Origin: Halobacillus dabanensis
GTDB taxonomy: Bacteria; Bacillota; Bacilli; Bacillales; Halobacillaceae
Length of the DNA: 64,000 bases
Assembly: GCF_900114165.1 (NCBI RefSeq)
Contig: NZ_FOSB01000013.1
Span: 47,983-111,982, forward strand
Direction: 5' to 3'
The notes under the pieces are model-generated. The model saw only the letters and a program-made list of their open reading frames with translations. It made no database searches and was not told the DNA's origin. Both the position numbers and the translations under genes were made by a program. Positions 54,546 to 64,000 of this stretch are shown here, in pieces (within the stretch, counting starts at the first letter, position 1; every line of letters starts with the position of its first letter).

Positions 54546-57500
54546 CCCAATTGCACTCCTTCACGTTTATTCCCCGGTAGCGGGGTCGGTTCCATTTCCT
54601 CGCAAGCTAGTGATTGTAAGTACGCCTCGAACGTTTTAAGTTCACTAAACACCGTAACCCCATTTTTCACCGCTAGTATACGTCTATGACGCGCCTCCTC
54701 TGACTGCTGGTCATTTACATAAAGAGAAGCTTCATCAATAGTCAACCATTCTTCAAACGAAAGATGAGTGGATAATTTCTTACTACTGCTCTCTACATCT
54801 ATAAAACATGTGTCCGCATTTTGGTGTGCATTTGGAAGGTGAGAAAATACTTTTCTTAAAGCCTTTTCGACTGTTTCCGCTACACACATGCCCTCACCAG
54901 TAGATTTCATATTCGGACCGAGTTTATGATCGATTTCTGTCATAGCATAAGAGGAGAAGACAGGGTATTTGACAGCTTTCTTAGGAATGACTGGGACTTC
55001 CATGTTTTTCAAGTCCAACTCCGCATCTTCAATAAGGACTCGCACAGCTAAATCGATGAGTGGAACGTTTGCGACTTTGCTGACGATTGGTACAGTACGA
55101 CTTGCCCGTGGGTTAACTTCCAGTACATAAACTTCCTCATCACTCAACAAAAACTGAATGTTCATGATTCCTTTATAATCAAAATGGGAGACGATTTCCT
55201 TACTGTATTCACTGATTTTATCCTTCATGGATGAGGAGAGCGTCGAAGGAAACAATGCCATGCTGTCCCCTGAATGGACTCCCCCAGGTTCCAGATGCTC
55301 AATGACTTCCGGAAGAAAAACATGGTCCCCGTCCGCTACGAGATCCACTTCCACCTCTGTCCCTTGCATAAATGCATCAAGCACGATTGGAAAATGACGA
55401 TCATCCGTCTCCTCAAGGGCATCCGTCAACTCTTGTTGATTGTGGACAATGACCATCCCCTGTCCTCCAATTACATAGGAGGGACGGCAAAGTATAGGGA
55501 AAGCGTATGTCTCAGCAGCTTCCCACGCTTCTTTTTTCGTGTGGCAGGTCGTTCCAGAGACATGTGGAACACCGAGAGTTTTCAGTGCAGCATAAAATTT
55601 ATCCCGATCTTCAAGTGCGTCCAATACTTCTGTAGGTACGCCCGCTAAAGGAATCCCTTCTGCTTCAAGCTCTGCTGCCAAGTTGATTGCTGTCTGGCCG
55701 CCGAATTGCGTGAAGACAGCATCCACTTTTTCAAAGTCAACAATCGATTGGACGATTTCTTTTTGTATCGGCTCAAAGTAAAGACGATCCGCTGTTTCGT
55801 AATCGGTGCTCACCGTTTCCGGATTATTGTTTATCATGATCGTCGTCCAGCCTTGTTGCTGCAGGCTTTGGATCGCTTTGACAGCACTATAATCGAATTC
55901 CACCCCTTGCCCGATTCTAATTGGACCTGATCCAAGAATCAGCGCTTTCTTTTTTCCTTCCAGGGCTTCTATTTCATTCCTACCAGTAAAGGTACTATAA
56001 ACGTAATTGGTAGCGGCCTCGAATTCAGCTGCACAGGTGTCCACCACTTTAAATTGACGATTGATATTCAGTGATTTTCTTTTTTCCACCACTTCTTTCT
56101 CTGAATTTCCGGATAGATTAGCTATTTGTGCATCTAAGAAACCGTACACTTTCGCCTGTTGGATTAACGAATCGCTCAATGGCTCTGTCGCCAGCCTACC
56201 CTCCATCGCGATGATGTTTTTCATTATTTGTAAAAAGAACAAATCAATTTTCGTTTGTTTATGGATGTTTTCGACCGTTTCCCCATTTCGTAAAAGGTCA
56301 AGGATTGCAAAGTAACGTAAATCCGTCGGTTTTTTCAGGTGTTCCCACGGATCTGTGATTACAGGGATCGTCGTATCTAAGGATTGGACCGCTTTCTGAA
56401 ACGCCCCTTCCAAGGTACGGTCGATAGCCATTACCTCACCCGTCGCTCTCATTTTTGTACCTAACTTTCGATCTGCTTCAGAAAATTTATCAAACGGCCA
56501 CCTCGGGAATTTAACAATGGCATAATCCAATGCTGGCTCGAAGCTTGCGTAAGTGTGTCCGGTCAGCGGGTTTTCAATCTGATCCAGCGTATAACCGAGT
56601 GCTACTTTTGTCGCCATTTTGGCTATCGGATATCCGGTAGCTTTAGAAGCGAGGGCAGAGGACCTACTCACTCTTGGGTTGACCTCGATCACATAATATT
56701 GACGGCTCTCTGGGTCGAGTGCTAATTGAACATTACACCCCCCAATGACATTCAGTGCTGAAACAATACTAAAGGCAGCAGAACGTAACATTTGGTAATC
56801 AACGTCCGAAAGGGTCTGAGAAGGCGCTACAACAATCGAGTCACCCGTATGTACACCAACAGGGTCGAAGTTTTCCATATTACAAACAGAAATGCACGTC
56901 CCATTATGATCCCGCATGATCTCATACTCAATTTCTTTAAAACCAGCAATACTCTTTTCTACGATGACTTGGTGAATGGGGCTCGCTTTTAGACCAGTGG
57001 ATATCAATTCTTCCAGCTCATCCTCGCTGTGAACGATCCCACCTCCCCGTCCTCCCAGAGTATAGGCAGGACGACTGATGATAGGATAACCGACCTCATC
57101 AGCAAAGGCTTTAGCCTGTGAAACAGTTGTTATGACCTCGCTCTCTGGAACGGGTTGAGAAAGCTCATTCATCAAACCCCGGAACAATTCTCTATCCTCT
57201 CCCTGTTGTATCGAATGGACACTAGTACCTAATAGTTCGAGATCATATTTCTCCAAAACCCCTTCTTTTTCTAACTCCACTGCTAAGTTAAGAGCTGTCT
57301 GCCCACCTAAACCAGCAAGCAGGGCATCCGGTTTTTCCAATTCAATAATTTTCGTCACACTCTCAACAGTCAGTGGTTCACAATAAACGACATCCGCCAC
57401 ATCATGATCCGTCATGATTGTCGCAGGGTTATTGTTGACAAGTACGACCTCACAGCCTTCCTCTTTTAAAGCAAGACAGCCTTGAGTGCCAGAATAGTCG

Positions 57501-57562
57501 AATTCTGCAGCCTGGCCAATAATGATCGGGCCTGAACCAATCACCAATACTTTACGATACAT
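54542..57562 (-). CDS. carB: Carbamoyl-phosphate synthase large subunit (arginine type)
   Basis: 1006 residues, two homologous ATP-grasp halves; each starts with GSGPIIIGQAAEFDYSGTQ or GSGPIRIGQGVEFDYSAVK. A shorter C-terminal allosteric domain than in the pyrimidine-linked enzyme, in keeping with arginine-type CarB. The ATG at 57562 has GGGGGAAAGG upstream and overlaps the end of carA by 11 bases. Confidence 0.94.
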   Translation of the reverse strand: MYRKVLVIGSGPIIIGQAAEFDYSGTQGCLALKEEGCEVVLVNNNPATIMTDHDVADVVYCEPLTVESVTKIIELEKPDALLAGLGGQTALNLAVELEKEGVLEKYDLELLGTSVHSIQQGEDRELFRGLMNELSQPVPESEVITTVSQAKAFADEVGYPIISRPAYTLGGRGGGIVHSEDELEELISTGLKASPIHQVIVEKSIAGFKEIEYEIMRDHNGTCISVCNMENFDPVGVHTGDSIVVAPSQTLSDVDYQMLRSAAFSIVSALNVIGGCNVQLALDPESRQYYVIEVNPRVSRSSALASKATGYPIAKMATKVALGYTLDQIENPLTGHTYASFEPALDYAIVKFPRWPFDKFSEADRKLGTKMRATGEVMAIDRTLEGAFQKAVQSLDTTIPVITDPWEHLKKPTDLRYFAILDLLRNGETVENIHKQTKIDLFFLQIMKNIIAMEGRLATEPLSDSLIQQAKVYGFLDAQIANLSGNSEKEVVEKRKSLNINRQFKVVDTCAAEFEAATNYVYSTFTGRNEIEALEGKKKALILGSGPIRIGQGVEFDYSAVKAIQSLQQQGWTTIMINNNPETVSTDYETADRLYFEPIQKEIVQSIVDFEKVDAVFTQFGGQTAINLAAELEAEGIPLAGVPTEVLDALEDRDKFYAALKTLGVPHVSGTTCHTKKEAWEAAETYAFPILCRPSYVIGGQGMVIVHNQQELTDALEETDDRHFPIVLDAFMQGTEVEVDLVADGDHVFLPEVIEHLEPGGVHSGDSMALFPSTLSSSMKDKISEYSKEIVSHFDYKGIMNIQFLLSDEEVYVLEVNPRASRTVPIVSKVANVPLIDLAVRVLIEDAELDLKNMEVPVIPKKAVKYPVFSSYAMTEIDHKLGPNMKSTGEGMCVAETVEKALRKVFSHLPNAHQNADTCFIDVESSSKKLSTHLSFEEWLTIDEASLYVNDQQSEEARHRRILAVKNGVTVFSELKTFEAYLQSLACEEMEPTPLPGNKREGVQLG

Positions 57563-58616
57563 ATGCCTTTCCCCCTTTGCTTTTAGCCAATTGAATAAAA
57601 TCATCAAACAACCACTCTGCGTCTTTAGGTCCTGGATGTGCTTCCGGGTGGAACTGACAGGACATGATCATTTTTGATTCATGCATCAGCCCTTCAATCG
57701 ATCCATCGTTAACGTTATAAAAACGTTTTTGGAGAGAGGTACCTTCGAGACTTCCCTCTTTCACAACATAATTGTGGTTTTGGGAGGATAAGAAGACTTT
57801 ACCTGTGACGACATCTTTGACAGGATGGTTTGCTCCTCTATGGCCGAACGGGAGCTTTGTCGTATCCGCTCCGTAAGCGAGAGCGATCACCTGGTGACCC
57901 ATGCATATGCCAAAAGCAGGGTATTTATCTAACACTTCTTTCAATTGTGGCAGGATCGTTACAGCATCTTTCGGGTTTCCCGGTCCGTTCGATAATACAA
58001 CAGCATCTGGATTCAAATCATCGATCGAACCGAGCTTAGAAAAAGGAAGAACAGATACTTCCATATTTCGTTCGAGAAGGGCTTCTAAAATAGACTTTTT
58101 CCATCCAAAGTCAATCAAAGCGACACGGAAATCCCCTTTGCCATATGTTTGTGCTGTTTCTCCCTGTACCTTATAGATTTGCTTTGTACCAGGCTCCTGA
58201 AAACTATAGGAAGAATGAACAGTCAGGGCTGCCTGTCGCGTTCCTTCTGATCGAATCGCTTTCGTTACTTCACGTGTGTCCACCTCTGTCAGATAAGGGA
58301 TTCCCTGCCCATCTAAATATTCCCCTAGTGATTGGGTTGATTGAAAATGGGAGGGTGCTTCCGCACATTGATACATGACCACACCGCTCACTTGAATTTC
58401 TTGGCTTTCTCCATCCTCATTATTGATGCCATAATTTCCAATCAAAGGATAGGTGAAAACGACAATTTGCCCTTTATATGAAGGGTCAGTAAGCACTTCC
58501 TGGTAACCTGTCATTCCAGTAAAGAAAACAATTTCCCCCTGAACACCCTCCATCATAGAGTCGGAGGCTTTCCCTTCAAATGTCTTGCCATTTTGTAAAT
58601 ATAGATATCCGTTCAT
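57552..58616 (-). CDS. carA: Carbamoyl-phosphate synthase small subunit (arginine type)
   Basis: 354 residues. N-terminal small domain, then a class I glutaminase with the catalytic Cys in FGICMGHQ and His/Glu in CQFHPEAHPG. Supplies ammonia to CarB. It starts a separate unit after the argD terminator, with ARG boxes just upstream. Confidence 0.94.
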   Translation of the reverse strand: MNGYLYLQNGKTFEGKASDSMMEGVQGEIVFFTGMTGYQEVLTDPSYKGQIVVFTYPLIGNYGINNEDGESQEIQVSGVVMYQCAEAPSHFQSTQSLGEYLDGQGIPYLTEVDTREVTKAIRSEGTRQAALTVHSSYSFQEPGTKQIYKVQGETAQTYGKGDFRVALIDFGWKKSILEALLERNMEVSVLPFSKLGSIDDLNPDAVVLSNGPGNPKDAVTILPQLKEVLDKYPAFGICMGHQVIALAYGADTTKLPFGHRGANHPVKDVVTGKVFLSSQNHNYVVKEGSLEGTSLQKRFYNVNDGSIEGLMHESKMIMSCQFHPEAHPGPKDAEWLFDDFIQLAKSKGGKAYVS

Positions 58617-58632
58617 GATTTCACCCCATAAA

Positions 58633-58669
58633 AATGAATATTTATTATATATTGCGCATTTTTATACAT
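58633..58669 (-). promoter_or_regulatory. Two ARG boxes upstream of carA
   Basis: AATGAATATTTATTA (58633-58647) and TGCGCATTTTTATACAT (58653-58669) resemble the Bacillus ARG box CATGAATAAAAATTCAT and are spaced 20 bases, two helical turns. ArgR/AhrC repression by arginine is inferred. Confidence 0.6.
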
Positions 58670-58681
58670 TAAGTAGCTGAA

Positions 58682-58721
58682 AAAGGCGGCGTTCATCTCG
58701 ATTGTGGATGTCACCGCCTTT
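58682..58721 (-). terminator. Terminator after argD
   Basis: AAAGGCGG pairs with CCGCCTTT, with extra pairing inside; the minus-strand tail is CCTTTTTCAG. It splits the arginine genes into two units. Confidence 0.75.
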
Positions 58722-58725
58722 AGGA

Positions 58726-59886
58726 TCAAGCTTTTTGTAAGCTTGCTTCTTGTTGACGAATAACTTCTGTAATCAATGTTACAGCTTGGTCTATCTCCTC
58801 ATATTCTACATTTAATGGAGGCAGCAGTCTTAAGACATTCGGACCAGCTACGACAGCCAATAATCCTTTCTCTCTCAAGGAATGCACGAGTGGAAGGGCT
58901 TCTGTTTGAACAGCCACCCCTAACATCAAACCTTCTCCTCTCACCTCGCTAACACTACTGAATCCAGTTAATGATTCTTGTAATTTCCTTTTAAAAGCCT
59001 TCCCTTTATTTATCACTTCTTCTAAAAAGTCAGATGTGAAGATCTCCTGTAATGTTGCTTTGACAGCAGCCGAAGCTAATGGGTTACCACCAAATGTCGA
59101 ACCATGGGATCCAGCCTGGAAAGAGCCTTCCAGTTCCGCTTTTCCAATCATAGCGCCAACAGGAAATCCACTACCCAATCCCTTCGCAGTCGTAACGATA
59201 TCAGGGTCAAGACCATAATGCTGGTAAGCGAAGGCTTTACCTGTTCTGCCGATGCCAGTCTGTACTTCATCAATAATGAGAAGCGCCCCTAACTCCCGGC
59301 ATTTTTCCTCCACTTTCTTCAGGAATTCCTTTGTACCAGGAACAACCCCACCTTCCCCCTGAATCACTTCCACCATAATAGCAGCGACATGTCCATCATG
59401 TACTTCCTCAATCGATGAAACATCGTTATAAGGAAAATATTCGAAAGTCGGTAACAAGGAACCGAAACCTTCTTGAATCTTTTCCTGACCTGTCGCACTC
59501 ATTGTTGCAAAGGTCCGGCCATGGAAGGATTGCTTGAATGTAATAATCTTTTCCCTTCCTGTATGTTTGCGGGCTAGCTTGATGGCTGCTTCATTTGCTT
59601 CTGCTCCGCTGTTACAGAAAAATACGTAATCAAGATCAGCAGCTTCACTTAAAATTTCTGCCGCCTGTTCTTGAATAGGGATTTCATAAAGGTTGGAAAC
59701 ATGCCATACCTTATTCAGTTGTTCTTCGATTGCTTTTTGCACTATGGGTGGTCTGTGTCCAAGATTGCAAACTGCAATACCCGATACAAAATCTAAATAA
59801 TCTTTCCCGTTATCGTCTGTAACCTTTGTTCCGTTACCAGAGACGATTGTTAATGGAAAACGATTATATGTAGGAAATAAACTCAC
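58726..59886 (-). CDS. argD: Acetylornithine aminotransferase
   Basis: 386 residues, class III PLP aminotransferase. PLP lysine in [11 protein letters not shown], substrate blocks [18 protein letters not shown] and [13 protein letters not shown]. Converts N-acetylglutamate semialdehyde to N-acetylornithine. Overlaps argB by four bases. Confidence 0.94.
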   Translation of the reverse strand: MSLFPTYNRFPLTIVSGNGTKVTDDNGKDYLDFVSGIAVCNLGHRPPIVQKAIEEQLNKVWHVSNLYEIPIQEQAAEILSEAADLDYVFFCNSGAEANEAAIKLARKHTGREKIITFKQSFHGRTFATMSATGQEKIQEGFGSLLPTFEYFPYNDVSSIEEVHDGHVAAIMVEVIQGEGGVVPGTKEFLKKVEEKCRELGALLIIDEVQTGIGRTGKAFAYQHYGLDPDIVTTAKGLGSGFPVGAMIGKAELEGSFQAGSHGSTFGGNPLASAAVKATLQEIFTSDFLEEVINKGKAFKRKLQESLTGFSSVSEVRGEGLMLGVAVQTEALPLVHSLREKGLLAVVAGPNVLRLLPPLNVEYEEIDQAVTLITEVIRQQEASLQKA

Positions 59887-60692
59887 TCCACCTTCTCCTT
59901 TCTCTTCGCTTTGATAGAGGTACCTGTCAACGTGCTGCCTTCTATTAAAGGTCGCTCCCCACTGACTATGAGCACCTCTTGTAAATGATCCGACAAGGCA
60001 TCAACAGCTGATTGTACTTTAGGGATCATCCCGCCATAGATGGTTCCTTCTTCGATCATTACCCCAATATCATCTGGCGTTGTATGCCCAAGCACGTGAT
60101 CCTCGACCAGAATCCCCGGGACATCTGTTACAAAAAGGAGTTTCTCCGCACCTACCGCTTGAGCAATAGCTCCAGCTGCAACATCTCCGTTAATGTTGAC
60201 CGTTTGTTGATCTGCCGTTTTACCGAATGGGGCCACGACAGGAACGTATCCATAAGCCAATAGTTGCTGCAAGATCGTTGGATCCACACGTTCGACTTTC
60301 CCTACAAAGTCCAGGTTTTCCCTGTCCATGTAAGTCGCCTGCAACAAAGAAGCTTCAGAACCCTTCACACCGATTGCCGGGATTCCCTGTTTTGTTAGTG
60401 CCCCTGTAATTTGGCTGCTGACAGTGCCTCCGAGAACCATCTCAACGACCTCAAGGGTTTGTTCCGTAGTCCTACGCAAACCATTGTAAAATTCACCCTC
60501 GATCTTCAGCTTGTCGAGAAGCCTTGTAATCGCTGGACCACCACCGTGGACGATAATACAGTGGTAGTGCTCTTGTAATTCTTTAAAGCTTGCGTAAAAA
60601 GAGTCTGTCAATTGGTCGAGCATGCTTCCGCCAAGTTTGACGACGATGGTCGGTTTATGTTCGGTAGCTGGCATTGATTTTGACATAGTCAT
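59883..60692 (-). CDS. argB: Acetylglutamate kinase
   Basis: 269 residues, amino-acid kinase fold. KLGGSMLDQ and IVHGGGPAI bind ATP and substrate; [14 protein letters not shown] is typical. The N-terminus overlaps the end of argJ by 38 bases. The second step of the cycle; feedback by arginine is uncertain, as the long arginine-sensitive N-terminal helix is not clear. Confidence 0.94.
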   Translation of the reverse strand: MTMSKSMPATEHKPTIVVKLGGSMLDQLTDSFYASFKELQEHYHCIIVHGGGPAITRLLDKLKIEGEFYNGLRRTTEQTLEVVEMVLGGTVSSQITGALTKQGIPAIGVKGSEASLLQATYMDRENLDFVGKVERVDPTILQQLLAYGYVPVVAPFGKTADQQTVNINGDVAAGAIAQAVGAEKLLFVTDVPGILVEDHVLGHTTPDDIGVMIEEGTIYGGMIPKVQSAVDALSDHLQEVLIVSGERPLIEGSTLTGTSIKAKRKEKVE

Positions 60693-61881
60693 AAGTCAAG
60701 TCACACCCCCATGCCGTCCCTACTCCATCACCTTCATAAAGATGAATGGAAATCGTTACTTCTTCATTATCGAGATCTTCTGTTGCTTGCTCTTCTGAAA
60801 AAGGACATGGGGTTCCGTTACTGAAGACAAGCTGATCTTCAATATAAATATCACATTCCGTCGGATTAACTTCTGCTTCACTGTGGCCAATGGCTCCTAC
60901 TATTCTGCCCCAATTGGCGTCCAGCCCATATACAGCGGTTTTCACCAAACTGGATCCTACTACTTTTTTACCGATGATACGGGCTTCTTCATTGGAGCGG
61001 GCGCCTGTCACTTGAACCTCAATCAGCTTAGTCGCTCCTCCCCCATCTTTGGCGATCTGTTTCGCCAGGTCTTCACAAACAAGTTGAAGAGTCGATTGAA
61101 AGGACTCCCAGTCTGGATGAGATTCTGTCAACGTTCCATGTTCCGCTTCCCCATTTGCAAGAGCGAGCACCATATCATTTGTAGACGTTTCACCATCTAC
61201 TGTGATTTGATTGAATGATCGCTCAATCGATTGACTAAGAGCACGATGCAGGGCGTCAGATTCAATCGTGGCATCTGTCGTAATGAAACCTAACATTGTC
61301 GCCATGTTCGGGTGGATCATACCCGAACCTTTGGCTGCCCCGCCGATTGACACCGTTTCCCCATCAATTTGAACCTGATAGCAGGCTGACTTTTGACATG
61401 TATCCGTCGTCAAGATCGCTTGTTGGAAATCGCTACTACCATCCTCTGTTACTTCCACACTTTCACAACCGTGCGCAATCTTTTCCATTGGTAGTTGTTG
61501 CCCGATCACTCCTGTCGAAGCTACAGCAACATAGGCTGCTGGAATTTGGAAACGATCGGCGATCATGTTCCTCATTTCATAGGCATTTGCTAACCCTTCT
61601 TCTCCTGTACACGCATTAGCAACTGCACTATTGATTACCACACTCTGGATTTTCCCTTGTTCCGCTATACTTTCCTGTGTGACTTTGAGAGGCGGTGCTT
61701 GAAAATGACTCTGGGTGTACACAGCTGCCACTGAAGCTGGTTTGTCACTCATAAGTAAGGCAAAGTCTTTCTTTCGATACCTTAACCCACTGTGGATTCC
61801 ACCCGCTTTATATCCTCTCGGTGTCAATATGGAACCGTCGACTATTTTTTCGATAGATTGCGCCTTCCGTTGTTGTATCAA
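60655..61881 (-). CDS. argJ: Bifunctional ornithine acetyltransferase/N-acetylglutamate synthase
   Basis: 408 residues. The self-cleavage site is in GMIHPNMATMLGF (Thr becomes the N-terminus of the beta chain). Recycles the acetyl group from acetylornithine to glutamate. The open frame extends to 61944, into argC, but the TTG at 61881 with AGAGGGAGAG upstream gives the family length and leaves 19 bases after the argC stop. Confidence 0.93.
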   Translation of the reverse strand: MIQQRKAQSIEKIVDGSILTPRGYKAGGIHSGLRYRKKDFALLMSDKPASVAAVYTQSHFQAPPLKVTQESIAEQGKIQSVVINSAVANACTGEEGLANAYEMRNMIADRFQIPAAYVAVASTGVIGQQLPMEKIAHGCESVEVTEDGSSDFQQAILTTDTCQKSACYQVQIDGETVSIGGAAKGSGMIHPNMATMLGFITTDATIESDALHRALSQSIERSFNQITVDGETSTNDMVLALANGEAEHGTLTESHPDWESFQSTLQLVCEDLAKQIAKDGGGATKLIEVQVTGARSNEEARIIGKKVVGSSLVKTAVYGLDANWGRIVGAIGHSEAEVNPTECDIYIEDQLVFSNGTPCPFSEEQATEDLDNEEVTISIHLYEGDGVGTAWGCDLTYDYVKINASYRT

Positions 61882-61900
61882 AGCATCTCTCCCTCTCTTA

Positions 61901-62938
61901 TCAAGGATAAACAGGCAATGGTGCAAGTCCTGCCCTTTCATCATATTGAAATAGTAGATTCATATTTTGTACAGCCTGTGTGGCTGCACCTTTCATTAAA
62001 TTATCAATGACACTTACAACCGTGACTCGTTTCGTCCGGGGATCAATCGTCATACCGATATCGCAATAATTTGTGCCATAAACATCTTTCGTGCAAGGAA
62101 AGCTGCCCTTATTACGTACTCTGACAAAAGGTTGGGACTCATAATAGTTCCTGTATTTTTCACGAAGTTCTTCCTCTGTCATTTCCTTCTTCAACTGTAC
62201 ATAAATGGTTGCCATAATTCCGCGTGTCATCGGAACTAAATGAGTAGAGAATGTCACTGGCTCTATGCTATCATTCCACTCGAATAATTGTTGTTCTATT
62301 TCAGGAATATGCTGATGCTGATTCACTTTGTATATTTGGAAGTTCTCTTGTGCATGAGCAAAATGAGTGATCGGGTTAGGGTTTTTTCCTGCTCCGGATA
62401 CCCCCGATTTTGCGTCGATTATGATAGAATCTGATTTCACTAATCCTTCTTTTACCAATGGTCCTAATCCAAGCAGTGTAGCTGTTGGATAACAACCCGG
62501 ATTTGCAATGATGTCTGCTGTCTGGATTTGTTCTTTATTCCATTCGGGTAAACCGTAGATCGCTTTCTCTAAAGTTTCTCCGTCTGAGGCCTCTTTCTTG
62601 TACCACTGCTTGTAAACGGAAGCGTCTTTCAACCTTAAATCACCGGATAGGTCGATCACCTTCGCGCGGCCCTCTTGTAATTGAGGGGTAAGACTACTGG
62701 ATACTCCCGCTGGTGTAGCAAGGAAAATGACATCCAGATTTTCCTTCATTTTCTGAGGTTCTAAATCTTGTAATATATGAGTTTCTCCCCCCTGGAATTG
62801 GGGGTAAATCTCTTCGAAATTTTCTCCAGCCTGTGAGGAAGAATATAAGGTTATTGTTTCGACTTGTGGATGATTGTGCAATAGACGAAACAACTCAATT
62901 CCCCCATACCCGGTCGCACCTACAATCCCTGCCTTCAA
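61901..62938 (-). CDS. argC: N-acetyl-gamma-glutamyl-phosphate reductase
   Basis: 345 residues. NADP loop GATGYGGIEL, catalytic Cys in NPGCYPTATLLGL, His in STHLVPMTRGI. Reduces acetylglutamyl phosphate. First gene of argCJBD; the ATG follows GAGGTGGG. Confidence 0.95.
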   Translation of the reverse strand: MKAGIVGATGYGGIELFRLLHNHPQVETITLYSSSQAGENFEEIYPQFQGGETHILQDLEPQKMKENLDVIFLATPAGVSSSLTPQLQEGRAKVIDLSGDLRLKDASVYKQWYKKEASDGETLEKAIYGLPEWNKEQIQTADIIANPGCYPTATLLGLGPLVKEGLVKSDSIIIDAKSGVSGAGKNPNPITHFAHAQENFQIYKVNQHQHIPEIEQQLFEWNDSIEPVTFSTHLVPMTRGIMATIYVQLKKEMTEEELREKYRNYYESQPFVRVRNKGSFPCTKDVYGTNYCDIGMTIDPRTKRVTVVSVIDNLMKGAATQAVQNMNLLFQYDERAGLAPLPVYP

Positions 62939-62952
62939 TTTGAACCCACCTC

Positions 62953-63016
62953 TATGTATATTTATGATTACGTCTGTATATTTACAATATTATTAACCCT
63001 CAAACCTCATATGTCA
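62953..63016 (-). promoter_or_regulatory. argC promoter with two ARG boxes
   Basis: TATGTATATTTATGA (62953-62967) and TCTGTATATTTACAA (62973-62987) are near-identical and 20 bases apart. They lie between the likely -35 TTGACA (63011-63016, minus strand) and the start codon, so repressor would block initiation. ArgR/AhrC inferred. Confidence 0.65.
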
Positions 63017-63308
63017 ATAGATACACTTCACAATTTATTTATTTTACAGATTTGTAATGTAATAGAAGCAAAATAAATGCAAATTATTATATATTATGGC
63101 AATAAACCGCACTTTCCCTTTATACACATGTGGATAAATGTGATTTTCATTCCATAACATTTCTTTTATTCACATATGCACATTTTTATACACATTATCA
63201 ACAATGAATATATTTTTATAAACCTGCTATTTATTTTTGAAATAAGTGTGGGCAAATGTTGCGCTTAACTGGTTTTCCAGACTATAAAAAAGCCCTGACA
63301 AGTCTGAT
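63017..63308. other. AT-rich stretch between argC and the IS element
   Basis: No gene seen. It contains further TTTGCATTTATTT-like sequence (minus strand, near 63070-63085) and TGTGGATAA at 63129-63137, a single DnaA-box-like match. Confidence 0.5.
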
Positions 63309-63317
63309 TGAACTATA

Positions 63318-63371
63318 CCCCGAATAATGGACACTGATAAAAAAGTGCCCTTATTCGGGGTTTTTGTGTTT
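63318..63371 (+). terminator. Hairpin at the IS left end
   Basis: CCCCGAATAA pairs with TTATTCGGGG, extended by GGACAC/GTGCCC-type pairing, and is followed by TTTTTGTG. It would stop transcription entering the transposase genes from the flank. Confidence 0.7.
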
Positions 63372-63428
63372 CATGACCTCGAATGTCCATTTATAATCGA
63401 ATTAACTAATACGAGCGAGGTTATAGAC

Positions 63429-63854
63429 ATGTCTAAGATTATTTTTACTGAATCACAGAGAAGAGAGTTAGAGTCCAACCCAAACATCGTTAAGGTTTCA
63501 GATCGATCCATTACCTATACTCCTGAATTTAAAGTGAAAGCTGTAAAGGAAAACGCAGAGGGGAAAGGGCCTCATCAGATTTTTGTCGAACATGGGTTTG
63601 ATCTGTCCATTATTGGTTCTGGAAAACCAAAACAATGTATTGAACGCTGGCGAGCAACGTTCCAGAAGTACGGAGAAGAGGGATTCTATACAGAACGCAG
63701 AGGAAAAGGTTCAACGGGACGCCCATCTTCCAAAGAGCTTTCTCCTGAAGACAAACTAAAGAAAGCAGAAGCGCGCATTGCGTACCTAGAGGCAGAGTTA
63801 GATTTCGTAAAAAAGCTCGACGAACTCGAAAGGCAGGCGAAGAAGAAAAAGTAA
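63429..63854 (+). CDS. IS3-family transposase OrfA (HTH protein)
   Basis: 141 residues. YTPEFKVKAVKENAEGKGPHQIF and IERWRATFQKYGEEGF are the first two thirds of an IS150-type HTH; the C-terminus (DKLKKAEARIAYLEAELDF) is a leucine-zipper-like coiled coil. Binds the IS ends and forms OrfAB by frameshifting. Start ATG at 63429; upstream in-frame codons belong to the left end. Confidence 0.82.
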   Translation: MSKIIFTESQRRELESNPNIVKVSDRSITYTPEFKVKAVKENAEGKGPHQIFVEHGFDLSIIGSGKPKQCIERWRATFQKYGEEGFYTERRGKGSTGRPSSKELSPEDKLKKAEARIAYLEAELDFVKKLDELERQAKKKK

Positions 63855-64000
63855 CCACATCAGAGAAATTTCAACTAATTGAACAAGTGGTAAGAGGAAA
63901 TGGTTTCCCTCAGTTCATTCAATATTTTTGTGAGTTGGCGGGAGTAAGTCGTTCGGGTTATTACAACTGGTTGAAAACAGAAGGAGTCCGTCAAAAGAGA
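63815..64000 (+). CDS. IS3-family transposase OrfB (N-terminal part, -1 frame)
   Basis: The -1 frame is open to the window end and encodes KFQLIEQVVRGNG then ELAGVSRSGYYNWLK, the usual OrfB helix-turn-helix before the rve/DDE domain. A heptamer A AAA AAG at 63809-63815 is a classical slippery site. The catalytic DDE residues lie outside the window. Confidence 0.78.

Larger units (their letters stand above)
63309..64000 (+). mobile_element. IS3-family (IS150 group) insertion sequence, left part
   Basis: The left end is probably TGAACTATACCCCGAATAAT from 63309, by analogy with IS150-group ends. orfA and the start of orfB follow, with a frameshift signal between them. The right end lies beyond the window, so length and target duplication cannot be seen. 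Confidence 0.8.

Noticed and set aside
63129..63206. DnaA-box-like TGTGGATAA and TTATCAACA
   Set aside because: Only one perfect match in AT-rich DNA, with no dnaA/dnaN genes nearby; not an origin.

Overview
The window looks like chromosome of a Gram-positive, endospore-forming Bacillaceae bacterium, probably one of the moderately halophilic genera around Halobacillus, Pontibacillus or Virgibacillus. The evidence is gene content and order: ypmR-ypmS, treP-treA-treR, argCJBD-carAB-argF, ypcP, yfmL, an Sda-like kinase inhibitor, an RsbR-type co-antagonist and NprR-type regulators. Sites of known Bacillus regulators (BirA, MhqR, TreR, CcpA, ArgR/AhrC) can be recognised. The genus is an inference. 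I saw no rRNA, tRNA or CRISPR array.

Layout. 1-5.7 kb: start of bioY with a biotin operator, a nuclease-helicase fusion, ypmRS and cysteine synthase. 5.7-9.7 kb: two copies of a ~465-bp repeat in opposite orientation enclose a TRIC-type channel, an XRE-PAS regulator with a 52-residue Sda-like protein, and an MhqR-type dioxygenase. 9.7-16 kb: short-form aconitase, an NprR-like regulator overlapped by a 40-residue secreted propeptide gene, a CstB-like persulfide enzyme and a DUF6933 protein. 16-20.5 kb: trehalose operon (EIIA, EIIBC, hydrolase, repressor). 20.7-28.5 kb: transporters, nicotinamidase, TrhO, PdxK, and a small operon pairing an alkyltransferase-like protein with an Fe-S PD-(D/E)XK nuclease. 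28.6-36 kb: a second, orphan TPR regulator, YpcP, an ExaC/DUF779 aldehyde pair, YfmJ and RsbR. 36-41.8 kb: pabA-pabBC-DCC and a two-component system with a Bax-inhibitor-like membrane protein. 42-53.4 kb: surface and housekeeping genes (lipoprotein hydrolase, MFS, amidase, PAS-GGDEF, CAP, YfmL, SRPBCC, NhaC, GyrI-like). 53.6-63 kb: arginine biosynthesis as argCJBD and carAB-argF, each with its own pair of ARG boxes. 63.3-64 kb: left end of an IS3-family element that runs off the window.

An intergenic repeat family runs through the window: seven copies in one, two or deleted units, bounded by inverted ends of about 24 bp that read roughly ATTCTTGAAGACTCGATT and its complement. These copies produce most of the spurious short ORFs.

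The most interesting items are the regulator-propeptide quorum-sensing cassette at 12.0-13.4 kb, the invertible-looking segment between repeat copies at 5.7 and 9.7 kb, the XRE-PAS/Sda pair inside it, and the ATL-nuclease operon at 26.5-27.8 kb.
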